Below the pieces are notes generated by a model. It saw only the letters and a program-made list of their open reading frames with translations. It made no database searches and was not told the origin of the DNA. The position numbers were made by a program, and so were the translations under genes. From JAHFJU01 sp964354865 (GTDB lineage Bacteria > Patescibacteriota > Gracilibacteria > UBA1369 > UM-FILTER-53-11), in NCBI GenBank assembly GCA_964354865.1, contig CAYHBN010000044.1:1-13105 (forward strand): DNA of 13,105 nucleotides. The letters are read 5' to 3'. Shown here piece after piece: positions 7,486 to 13,105 of the stretch (the first letter of the stretch is position 1; each line of letters opens with the position of its first letter).

Positions 7486-8632
7486 GCTTGCCCTGTTTGA
7501 GAGCCTCGGCAATTTCGAGCGCAATACGATCACCAACGCTCAGCTGCTCACCGAATAAATAGCCTGTGTATGGGGTAAATCGCGTGCCCGGTGAACCTGG
7601 GATTCTCATACTCACGTCGAAGATGACGATATCTTCTTTACCATCTTCGGCGATGACTGCGCCCTGCAGTGCGAAGGGACCGATGATTCCCGGAGCAGAT
7701 TCTTTCTGCGTGGTCGCCACAAATTTCTCACCGAGAATTAACATTTTTTCAAGGAGTGATTCTTTAACCGTCACTGAAACATGTCCTGTCTCAACCATTT
7801 TAGGCTGCCATGCTTCGGGCAAGAGCAGTTGCTGTCGAGCCGGCATACGAAGCAATCCATCTAAGTTGGTCTGACGACGCATATCGGTACCGAGCAGTTC
7901 AACTTCTTCCGCAAAAGGAGAATAAAAATAATTCATATTCACCTGCGCACCAACAATAAATTCTTCTACTACCGCTTTGTCGAGATCTGCTTGAGTAATC
8001 GTTCCCTTTTTAAGAAGCGCACCTGATTTCTCCTGTAAATCTTCAAACGAAGTAGCAATAAAAAACGCTCTCTCGTAGCGACGTGCCGCCTCATTCACCT
8101 TTACAAAAATTGGCTGATCTACTGTTTTTATATCTTTAAATGTTCCAAAAATCTTCGGAGTTCGAATGCCCGCTTTATCTAACAAGTAGTACTGATTATT
8201 CGGCTGATCACGCTCCTCTAGCTTTAACATACCGCGTGTTCCAAAAATGGGAACCTGAAAATCTTTTTCGATTTCTTCAAAATTGCAATACACCCAGAAA
8301 TAACGGTTGTGAATGAAGATTGTTTTCGCGTCGCGAAGTTGCTGTTGAATTTCGGGTTTTACAATATCTTTAAAATCATCGAGCGCGATAACGCTATCTA
8401 CACAGCCCAAAGTAGTACCTGCACGGTTTTGCGCCGGACGTGTTTTATAATATTTTGAATACGTTAACTCTCGGCCTTTCTTACACACCGCCAACGTTTT
8501 AAATCCTAATTTCTTTGCGCCCATACACACGTCGAGTGCGCTATGCCCACCAAGAACACCGATAGTAATATCTGATGGCGACTGTGCGTTGTACTGCTTG
8601 AGCAGTGCGGAGATGTCAGAGGGGGAGATCAA
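7466..8632 (-). CDS. purP: PurP-like ATP-grasp ligase, divergent paralogue
   Basis: A 388-residue homologue of formate-phosphoribosylaminoimidazolecarboxamide ligase, the archaeal-type enzyme that formylates AICAR using formate and ATP. Family hallmarks are GVLGGHSALDVCMGAKKLGF (25-44), GEKFVATTQK and GIIGPFALQ (~301-323), FDVSMRIPGSPG (338-349) and the C-terminal GDRIALEIAEALKQGKLDKVLT. The central ATP-grasp loop is altered: where the neighbouring paralogue has KFHGARGGLGYF, this protein has KVNEAARRYERAFFI (178-192), without the glycine-rich stretch. It may thus be a non-equivalent subunit, have a different substrate, or be inactive in the canonical reaction. The start is a TTG at 8632; a TAA lies in frame four codons upstream and no ATG or GTG fits before the conserved GGHSAL, so TTG is the best choice. 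It lies 70 bases after the first purP gene. Family secure; exact reaction uncertain. Confidence 0.88.
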   Translation of the reverse strand: MISPSDISALLKQYNAQSPSDITIGVLGGHSALDVCMGAKKLGFKTLAVCKKGRELTYSKYYKTRPAQNRAGTTLGCVDSVIALDDFKDIVKPEIQQQLRDAKTIFIHNRYFWVYCNFEEIEKDFQVPIFGTRGMLKLEERDQPNNQYYLLDKAGIRTPKIFGTFKDIKTVDQPIFVKVNEAARRYERAFFIATSFEDLQEKSGALLKKGTITQADLDKAVVEEFIVGAQVNMNYFYSPFAEEVELLGTDMRRQTNLDGLLRMPARQQLLLPEAWQPKMVETGHVSVTVKESLLEKMLILGEKFVATTQKESAPGIIGPFALQGAVIAEDGKEDIVIFDVSMRIPGSPGTRFTPYTGYLFGEQLSVGDRIALEIAEALKQGKLDKVLT

Positions 8633-8702
8633 GGGAAGAGATTAAAGGAGTAAGAGAGAAAGAGATTAAGGAGTGACAGGGAAACAAAAACTCCTCCGGC
8701 GT
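8633..8702. repeat. Purine-rich spacer with short direct repeat between the two purP genes
   Basis: The 70-base gap is almost all purine on the + strand up to about 8690. AGAGATTAAAGGAGT (8637-8651) recurs as AGAGATTAAGGAGT (8661-8674), differing by one A. GGAGT at 8670-8674 can pair with ACTCC at 8690-8694, making a weak hairpin on the - strand transcript just after the first purP stop, without a U-run. The transcript here is a pyrimidine-rich tract immediately before the TTG start, so it carries no Shine-Dalgarno. Confidence 0.5.
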
Positions 8703-9752
8703 TTAGCCTAATACCTTTTCAAGCTGCCCGGCTTTTATGGCTTGTTTAATATCGAGCGCGATGCGGCGACCGGTCGACATTGGTACATCGTAACGGAGCT
8801 GTGTGTAGGGAGATCCTTCAATATACAAATTAGTACCAGCAACAATTCGTGCCGAGATTTCAAATACGTAAAAATTCAAATCTTTATCTAAAATCATTTC
8901 GAGACAGAACGGACCGAATAAACCACCATCGACAAATTTCTTAGCAGAATCGACAACACGCTGACCCATTTCGAAAATCTCGGGCAAGAGTGATTCACGA
9001 ATCACGAGAGGAATGTTTCCTGCAATGGTATAACTCGTATTAATGTGAGCAGCAAGCTGATCGCGGGCTGCAATACGTCCGATCGAATCGGCGTTTGACT
9101 CGTATCGTTTATCGAAACTCATAATTTCAAGTTCGCCAGTCAGTCGTGAATAAAAGAAGTGACAATAAACAGGAACGCCCACAATATATTCTTGAATAAC
9201 ATAATCTTTTTCTTTCGGGTACCTCTTCATCGCGTCATAAAACTCCGCTGCATTATTTGCTATAAAATAGCCAAGCCCACCTCGAGCACCGTGAAATTTA
9301 ACAATAACTGAACAGTCGATATCTTCAGGATGATTAAAAATACGTGGCATGCGAAGGCCAGCATCGAGCAACCAAACACGTTCTTTTTTTCGATCTGACT
9401 CCCACTCCAAAATCGCTTTCGTACCGTAGTGCATACATTTTAGTTGCTGCACGCGCTCCCAACCCAAATAACTGACAAATGAACCATGCGGAATAATAAT
9501 TGCATTTCGCTTTTGAAGCTCTTTTTCAACTTGGAAAAAATGCTGAAAGCTATCGAGCTCGATAATTTCGTCGGCTACTTTAAAGCTTGTATAAGGCTTT
9601 GAACGGCCTTTTTCACAGATGGCAAGCGCATGAAATCCTTCATCTTTTGCTCCCTTTAAAATTTGCAATGCAGAGTGACTGCCAATCGTCGCAATGCAAT
9701 AATCTTTCGGATTTTTAGAAACTTTGACCGTGGATTTTTTAGTAGTTGCCAT
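8703..9752 (-). CDS. purP: 5-formaminoimidazole-4-carboxamide ribonucleotide synthetase (formate-AICAR ligase)
   Basis: A 349-residue ATP-grasp enzyme converting AICAR, formate and ATP to FAICAR, the step before IMP cyclisation. It is the archaeal-type alternative to the formyltransferase domain of PurH and needs no folate. Conserved features are YCIATIGSHSALQILKGAKDEGF (18-40), the glycine-rich ATP-grasp loop KFHGARGGLGYF (152-163), GGLFGPFCLEMILD (276-289), YVFEISARIVAGTN (295-308) and the C-terminal GRRIALDIKQAIKAGQLEKVLG. The first ~15 residues are a Lys/Thr/Ser-rich extension not needed for the fold. The ATG at 9752 follows a plausible promoter closely; there is no Shine-Dalgarno. It heads the long - strand gene run and is followed by a divergent paralogue. 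All motifs expected of a functional enzyme are present, so I take this copy to be the canonical one. Confidence 0.93.
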   Translation of the reverse strand: MATTKKSTVKVSKNPKDYCIATIGSHSALQILKGAKDEGFHALAICEKGRSKPYTSFKVADEIIELDSFQHFFQVEKELQKRNAIIIPHGSFVSYLGWERVQQLKCMHYGTKAILEWESDRKKERVWLLDAGLRMPRIFNHPEDIDCSVIVKFHGARGGLGYFIANNAAEFYDAMKRYPKEKDYVIQEYIVGVPVYCHFFYSRLTGELEIMSFDKRYESNADSIGRIAARDQLAAHINTSYTIAGNIPLVIRESLLPEIFEMGQRVVDSAKKFVDGGLFGPFCLEMILDKDLNFYVFEISARIVAGTNLYIEGSPYTQLRYDVPMSTGRRIALDIKQAIKAGQLEKVLG

Positions 9753-9765
9753 AGAGATTGGGGCT

Positions 9766-9794
9766 ATTGTAGTGGCAAAAGCATAAGGAGTAAA
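9766..9794 (-). promoter_or_regulatory. Putative promoter of the first purP gene
   Basis: On the - strand TTTACT (9794-9789, 4/6) lies 17 bases from TACAAT (9771-9766, 5/6). The ATG at 9752 is 13 bases beyond the -10, so the 5' leader would be only about six bases long. The intergenic region 9753-9896 thus holds two divergent promoters. Confidence 0.4.
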
Positions 9795-9823
9795 GAGTGC
9801 TCATTTTCAGCTTTTCATTCGCA

Positions 9824-9833
9824 GCGGTACCGC
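9824..9833. promoter_or_regulatory. 10-bp palindrome between divergent promoters
   Basis: GCGGTACCGC is a perfect palindrome located 3 bases upstream of the -35 hexamer of the glycine-rich protein gene and about 30 bases from the -35 of purP. The position suits an operator, but the site is short and unsupported by a second copy. Confidence 0.25.
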
Positions 9834-9836
9834 GTT

Positions 9837-9885
9837 TTGCCGTAACTCCTAAAAAATGGTATAATTCAATCGTAAAATAAATAAT
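9837..9885 (+). promoter_or_regulatory. Promoter and A/T leader of the glycine-rich protein gene
   Basis: TTGCCG (9837-9842, 4/6) is separated by 17 bases from a perfect TATAAT (9860-9865), which is preceded by GG. Seven bases later lies TAAAATAAATAAT (9873-9885), then 11 bases to the ATG at 9897. The arrangement matches that upstream of the SLH protein gene on the opposite strand, including the identical 13-base A/T element. Confidence 0.7.
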
Positions 9886-9896
9886 AAAACGAACAT

Positions 9897-11432
9897 ATGA
9901 AAAAGAATTTTTCTCGTCGAGCATTAGCGGTCGTGACCGCGGGCTTATTGATCGGATCAACGATTCCATCGGTACTTGCGACATCAACCTACGGCAACGG
10001 CACCATTTCGATTAGCGGCAGTTTTACAGGTACAGGGGCAGATGCCAGTTCAGCTTTTATGTATACGAGTGGCAATGCTGCTGAAACAACCGGCGTAGGC
10101 GTTGCGGGTGGCGCAGTTTCACTCACTTCAGGAAACGGCGGTGCTTCGAGTGACTCAAGCAAAATTGGTGGCAGAGGTGGCGACATAACCTTCACGACGG
10201 GGAATGCCGCAATTTCGGGAATAATGGTGATGGGGGGAACTGATTATCCACGTGGAGGAAATTTTATCGTTAACTTTGGGGCGGGAGGCGATGCAGTTAA
10301 CAATACCGCGACAAGCGGTATAGGCGGCGGTGTCTTATGGACTTTAGGCACTGGTGGTAGCGGCAGTGGTTCATTGAGTCCAAATGGAGGGAACGGAGGC
10401 ACCTATTCAATCACTGGAGGTACTGGGGGTTCGGGAAAAAATAGTGGCGTGGGCGGAGTAGGCGGAGGAGTTACTCTCACCGCAGGAACGGGCGGAGGTA
10501 GTGGCTCAGGTAGCATTGGAGCAGGAGGATCAGTAAGCATTACAGCCGGCAATAGCGGCACAACTGGGGGAAATGCTGCAAAAGGAGGCTCCGTAACAAT
10601 TCAATCGGGGGCAGGACAAGTCCCAAGTGGAGGAACCGCAGCACCGGACGCGTCCGGTGCAATTTCACTCACTACCGCTGCAGGAACAACGCCTTCATCG
10701 GGAAACATCAATGGAGGTACGACAGGTAAAGTATCAATTACAACAGGATTAGCCGGAAACGCATCCGGTAGCAATACTGGCGGTAACTCAGGAGACATCG
10801 ATATAAAAGTAGGGGCCGCAGGTGGCTCAGAATCAGGAATTGGCGGTACAGGTGGCACACTCAATTTGTGGGGAGGTAACGGTGCTCCAGACACTCCTAC
10901 GACCACTCCTTCAAACGGCGGAACGGGCGGTGCGGTAAATATTCGCGCAGGACATGGTGGCATAGGTAGTACCGCGGGAGGTACCCCTGGTTCAGTAAGT
11001 ATTAGTGCGGGTAATGCAGGCAGCGGTAGTTCCGTGAATGGCGGAGATGTAACGGTAAATGCAGGAGCAAAAGCAGGAACCGGAACAGACGGTACCGTAA
11101 CTATTGGCAACACCAACACAAGTGCAATTAACATTGGTACGACGGGAATTACGACAACCGTGACAGGAACACTCGCTGTAACTGGAGCAATGAATGTAAC
11201 TGGTATCGCAACATTTGCATCTGGAACGACTCCTCCAGCAAACGGTAGTGCCGATGCAAGTATTCGTCTCGGTAACGTATCGGGATTTGGTATTTACTAT
11301 GGATCAGGAACACCGCATGGAACACTCACTGCAGCAAAAGGTTCGCTTTATATGGATAACGGTGACGGCATGCTGTATATGAACAGCAGCATCTCGGGCA
11401 GTGGTACAACCTGGACACAGGTAAATCCATAG
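9897..11432 (+). CDS. Secreted glycine-rich repeat protein with tail-fibre-like C-terminus
   Basis: A 511-residue exported protein. Residues 1-28 form a classical signal peptide (MKKNFSRRAL, hydrophobic core, SVLA then T). After a short lead-in, residues 71-398 consist of about 15 tandem units of 16-26 residues with the pattern G-G-x-V-x-I-x-x-G-x-G-G followed by a variable Gly/Ser/Thr/Asn loop ending in GG. The alternating short strands and glycine turns suggest a repetitive beta-solenoid. Residues ~399-440 (AINIGTTGITTTVTGTLAVTGAMNVTG) and the end (AAKGSLYMDNGDGMLYMNSS...TTWTQV, ~481-510) resemble the distal parts of phage tail fibres and bacterial fibre-like surface proteins. There is no SLH motif, sortase signal or membrane anchor beyond the signal peptide. 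It has its own promoter and a strong terminator, so it is monocistronic. Role probably structural or adhesive; inference only. Confidence 0.88.
   Translation: MKKNFSRRALAVVTAGLLIGSTIPSVLATSTYGNGTISISGSFTGTGADASSAFMYTSGNAAETTGVGVAGGAVSLTSGNGGASSDSSKIGGRGGDITFTTGNAAISGIMVMGGTDYPRGGNFIVNFGAGGDAVNNTATSGIGGGVLWTLGTGGSGSGSLSPNGGNGGTYSITGGTGGSGKNSGVGGVGGGVTLTAGTGGGSGSGSIGAGGSVSITAGNSGTTGGNAAKGGSVTIQSGAGQVPSGGTAAPDASGAISLTTAAGTTPSSGNINGGTTGKVSITTGLAGNASGSNTGGNSGDIDIKVGAAGGSESGIGGTGGTLNLWGGNGAPDTPTTTPSNGGTGGAVNIRAGHGGIGSTAGGTPGSVSISAGNAGSGSSVNGGDVTVNAGAKAGTGTDGTVTIGNTNTSAINIGTTGITTTVTGTLAVTGAMNVTGIATFASGTTPPANGSADASIRLGNVSGFGIYYGSGTPHGTLTAAKGSLYMDNGDGMLYMNSSISGSGTTWTQVNP
10107..11090 (+). repeat. Tandem coding repeats of 16-26 codons
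   Basis: Codons 71-398 of the glycine-rich gene are about 15 units, each beginning Gly-Gly (or Ser-Gly, Thr-Gly, Pro-Gly) and followed by x-V/I/L-x-I/L/V-x-x-G. Unit lengths read in order are about 23, 26, 23, 24, 22, 21, 20, 23, 23, 22, 21, 25, 20, 19 and 16 residues. Nucleotide identity between units is low, so the array is old or held at protein level. Confidence 0.8.
10641..10660. repeat. Perfect 20-bp palindrome inside the glycine-rich gene
   Basis: GCACCGGACG is immediately followed by its exact reverse complement CGTCCGGTGC, with no spacer. It is GC-rich compared with its surroundings and encodes A-P-D-A-S-G-A at the end of one repeat unit, the least typical unit boundary in the array. 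Confidence 0.8.
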
Positions 11433-11454
11433 TCATTGAGACAAAGAAGGATTG

Positions 11455-11483
11455 AGAGTCCAGAAAAATCTGGGCTCTTTTTT
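11455..11483 (+). terminator. Rho-independent terminator after the glycine-rich gene
   Basis: AGAGTCCAGA (11455-11464) pairs with TCTGGGCTCT (11469-11478), a 10-bp stem with a single G-U pair, an AAAA loop, and a run of six T ending at 11483. It lies 22 bases after the stop codon at 11432. Confidence 0.92.
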
Positions 11484-11521
11484 ACTTTTGATTGAGAGTA
11501 AAAAAACGTACACTGAAATTG

Positions 11522-12079
11522 ATGAAATATCTACTTACCTTCCTCTCAACTATAGTCATTGTGACAATGTTAGCACCTCTTACTTTTGTGCTTGCTGCAC
11601 AAAATCCACAGTACTTCCCTTCTCTCACTGAAATTCGCGCTGCCGTATTTAACCCCGAAGGAACGACGCAGTGGAATGTGCATGTAAATAAAACATTTAA
11701 GTATAAAATAGGATTTCCGCACGGGTGGACTGCAAAGCGTTTTTTCCCCTACCTAAGCGGCTTTCAGCCACCGTCGATGACAGGCAATACCGTACAATGG
11801 GCCGTACTCGTTATAGATGAAAAATCTCCTGAAACACTTAACGAAGAAATTGCAAAAATGGGTAGTGAGTTTAAAACAGGACGCTCAATTGTGACCGAGA
11901 ATATTGCGCTCAATGATTTACCTGCGATAAAAGTGACCGCACGCACGCTCGAAAAACCAGACTGGAAACACGAACAAATTTTCATTCGCGCCTACGGAAA
12001 AATTTACAAAATAACTAATGGCGGAATTCCCAATAACGACTTTGAACTTTTCTACTCAAGTTTTCGATTGATGAAGTAG
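11522..12079 (+). CDS. Exported hypothetical protein, 185 aa (PsbP/surface-domain-like)
   Basis: Not recognised beyond its general shape. Residues 1-26 (MKYLLTFLSTIVIVTMLAPLTFVLA) are a signal peptide or N-terminal anchor. The rest is a single small domain of about 150 residues. It has F-K-Y-K-I-G-F-P-H-G-W (59-69), a pattern seen in PsbP/MOG1-like and related secreted domains where a strand leads into a Pro-x-x-W turn. Paired strands follow (WAVLVIDE, LPAIKVTARTL, EQIFIRAYGKIYKIT) and it closes with FELFYSSFRLM. The ATG at 11522 is preferred because the signal peptide starts there; a TTG at 11492 in the same frame would add ten basic residues and lies only 8 bases past the terminator T-run. 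No Shine-Dalgarno is visible. The next gene follows after 49 bases in the same direction. Function unknown; probably acts outside the membrane. Confidence 0.8.
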   Translation: MKYLLTFLSTIVIVTMLAPLTFVLAAQNPQYFPSLTEIRAAVFNPEGTTQWNVHVNKTFKYKIGFPHGWTAKRFFPYLSGFQPPSMTGNTVQWAVLVIDEKSPETLNEEIAKMGSEFKTGRSIVTENIALNDLPAIKVTARTLEKPDWKHEQIFIRAYGKIYKITNGGIPNNDFELFYSSFRLMK

Positions 12080-12128
12080 TCGTTTTTGTATTAGTATCTT
12101 CGCGTTACATTCTTAACTTTTTTATAGT

Positions 12129-12704
12129 ATGGAATCTACAGAAAACACATCTTGTTGCGACTCGAAACCACGACACTGCAAAAGCATTTTAGTATGGATT
12201 ATTGGCATTTTTCTTCTGCTCGCTATAGGTTGCCACATTGCTTGGGGTTATTCAAATTACTCAAAAAGAGCACAAGTTCAACCTGACCAAAATCTCTACC
12301 AAGTGGTATTGCTCTCAAACGACCAAGCCTTTTTTGGAAAACTAAATAACGCATACGGACACGCTCCATACCTTACCGATGTATATTATTTGAAGCCAAA
12401 TACACAAGGAGCAACCGATGCAAATGGCCGCCTGCTCAATTCTCAAGAAACATACAATGTAATTAAACGTGGCAGCGAAATACATTCACCGACTGACACT
12501 ATCTACCTCAATGCAAAAAATATTTTGTACTGGGAAAATGTCGGCGCAGATTCACTTGTTATGAAAGGAATCAAAGCCGAAAAAGAGTACCGCGCGACAG
12601 GAAAAGCGCCGGAGAATGTGCAAGTTGTTCAGCCGGTTGCCGAAGTGCCAACCGCAACGACAGAGGCCACAAGTTCTGCAACAACGACGCCATTAATAAA
12701 ATAG
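12129..12704 (+). CDS. Single-pass membrane hypothetical protein, 191 aa
   Basis: No named family. The N-terminus is short, polar and cysteine-rich (Cys 9, 10 and 17). One membrane helix follows (about 19-39, ILVWIIGIFLLLAIGCHIAWG), then an extracytoplasmic domain: YQVVLLSNDQAFFGKLNN (57-74), YLTDVYYL (81-88), and a conserved-looking VIKRGSEIHSPTDTIYLNAKNILYWENVGADSLVMKGI (111-148). The YxVVLLSNxxxFFGKL...LTDVYYL pattern resembles small membrane-anchored proteins I associate with CPR genomes; this is recollection, not a search. The tail (160-191) is Pro/Thr/Ala/Ser-rich and probably disordered. The ATG is 49 bases after the previous stop and has no Shine-Dalgarno. An 11-bp perfect inverted repeat covers the stop codon. 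The gene is convergent with the one at the right edge. Confidence 0.82.
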   Translation: MESTENTSCCDSKPRHCKSILVWIIGIFLLLAIGCHIAWGYSNYSKRAQVQPDQNLYQVVLLSNDQAFFGKLNNAYGHAPYLTDVYYLKPNTQGATDANGRLLNSQETYNVIKRGSEIHSPTDTIYLNAKNILYWENVGADSLVMKGIKAEKEYRATGKAPENVQVVQPVAEVPTATTEATSSATTTPLIK

Positions 12705-12717
12705 AGTTTATTAATGG
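12690..12717. terminator. 11-bp perfect inverted repeat over the stop codon between convergent genes
   Basis: CCATTAATAAA (12690-12700) and TTTATTAATGG (12707-12717) are exact reverse complements with a 6-base loop that contains the TAG stop. It sits between two convergent genes and ends 11 bases before the stop of the - strand gene, where a two-way terminator would be placed. It is AT-rich and lacks a good T-run on either side, so termination is only a suggestion. Confidence 0.4.
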
Positions 12718-12727
12718 ATAGATTATT

Positions 12728-13105
12728 CTACTTCTCAATCCATCCAATAAAATTGGCATTCCCGAGTGAAGTTGCCTGAATAGTTACTTTGCATTTTTCA
12801 ATAGAAAACTCTTTATTTTTAATGCAAATTTTTAACTTTTTGGGGCCTCCTTCACTTACTGGAACTGAGAAGCTATTTTCGATGTGAACCCTGTAGTGAT
12901 CTGGAGACTCATTCCAACCACTATTAGTTCGGAAAAAAGAAAATTCATTAACTTGTTCAAACGTGACTGGAGAAACCGTATCGTCTTTTACCGAATACCG
13001 CATCAACTGAGCAGGCGAGGCCGTTACAAGCTCTCCTCGCTTTATTGTATTCCCATCGTTGTAATAGGTGCGCTGGGTAGACCGGAGCCTGGATGCCGAT
13101 GAGTA
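12728..13105 (-). CDS. C-terminal part of a hypothetical protein (5' end outside window)
   Basis: The frame is open from the TAG at 12730-12728 to the window edge with no stop, giving at least 125 residues. The visible part begins YSSASRLRSTQRTYYNDGN and continues through TIKRGELVTASPAQLMRYSVKDD. Internal TTG and ATG codons near 13006 could be read as a start, but coding character continues upstream of them, so the true start is probably beyond 13105. The sequence is beta-rich and polar, with two Cys (in KICIKNKEFSIEKCKV) and no membrane segment. The ending QATSLGNANFIGWIEK has no anchor motif. The visible part resembles the distal domain of a secreted protein, but I recognise no family. It is convergent with the small membrane protein gene to its left. 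Confidence 0.65.
   Translation of the reverse strand, partial: YSSASRLRSTQRTYYNDGNTIKRGELVTASPAQLMRYSVKDDTVSPVTFEQVNEFSFFRTNSGWNESPDHYRVHIENSFSVPVSEGGPKKLKICIKNKEFSIEKCKVTIQATSLGNANFIGWIEK

Noticed and set aside
10107..11090. Repeat array considered as CRISPR or minisatellite
   Set aside because: Units vary in length and sequence at DNA level, stay in frame, and conserve only a protein pattern; no identical direct repeats with unique spacers.
10601..11134. A long - strand open frame opposite the glycine-rich gene
   Set aside because: It is Pro/Val/Ala-rich, as expected from the complement of Gly/Thr/Ser codons; the + strand has a signal peptide, promoter, terminator and a recognisable C-terminal module.
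11492..11521. TTG at 11492 as the start of the exported 185-residue protein
   Set aside because: It would place ten basic residues before a normal signal peptide and lies only 8 bases past the terminator T-run of the previous gene; the ATG at 11522 fits better.
12106..12128. TATAGT directly before the ATG at 12129, considered as a -10 box
   Set aside because: It abuts the start codon, so transcription would begin inside the gene; no suitable -35 was found and the alternative TACATT at 12106 is weak.
12884..13102. + strand open frame at the right edge
   Set aside because: It overlaps the - strand frame that is open to the window edge; its composition (Arg, Ile, Pro rich, no motif) looks like a shadow.

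Overview
The window looks like a chromosomal segment of a Candidate Phyla Radiation (Patescibacteria) bacterium. The evidence is indirect: bacterial -35/-10 promoters, archaeal-type PurP purine enzymes next to a bacterial-type PurN, several small membrane-anchored proteins of unknown function, an SLH/Ig-repeat surface protein, and no convincing Shine-Dalgarno sequence before any gene whose start is visible. The assignment is an inference; there is no rRNA or ribosomal gene to confirm it. No tRNA, rRNA, CRISPR array, insertion sequence or phage module was seen.

Layout. The left end (1-1172, + strand) holds the 3' part of purN and an unrecognised 256-residue protein with its own putative, almost leaderless promoter. 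Positions 9752-1184 on the - strand form one long co-directional run: a canonical-looking purP, a divergent purP-like paralogue, a large cell-surface protein (signal anchor, four FlgD-type Ig-like modules, three SLH motifs), a 592-residue membrane-anchored protein with a possible transglutaminase-like Cys/His/Asp core, a sugar nucleotidylyltransferase fused to a left-handed beta-helix domain, and a family 2 glycosyltransferase. An internal promoter precedes the surface-protein gene, so the run is probably two transcription units: purine synthesis, and cell envelope. From 9897 on the + strand come a secreted glycine-rich repeat protein ending in a tail-fibre-like module, a clear rho-independent terminator, and two small exported or membrane proteins. 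The right edge holds the 3' part of a further - strand gene whose start lies outside the window.

How the genes fit together. PurN (GAR formylation) and PurP (formate- and ATP-dependent formylation of AICAR) are two steps of de novo IMP synthesis; PurP replaces the formyltransferase half of bacterial PurH. The rest of the window is mainly envelope: a probable S-layer-associated protein, enzymes that could make and transfer an activated sugar, and a repetitive secreted protein. The most striking non-coding signal is a shared promoter/leader module (GGTATAAT, 7-8 nt, then an identical 13-nt A/T sequence) before both large surface-protein genes, which lie on opposite strands 2.4 kb apart. This suggests co-regulated or matched strong expression.
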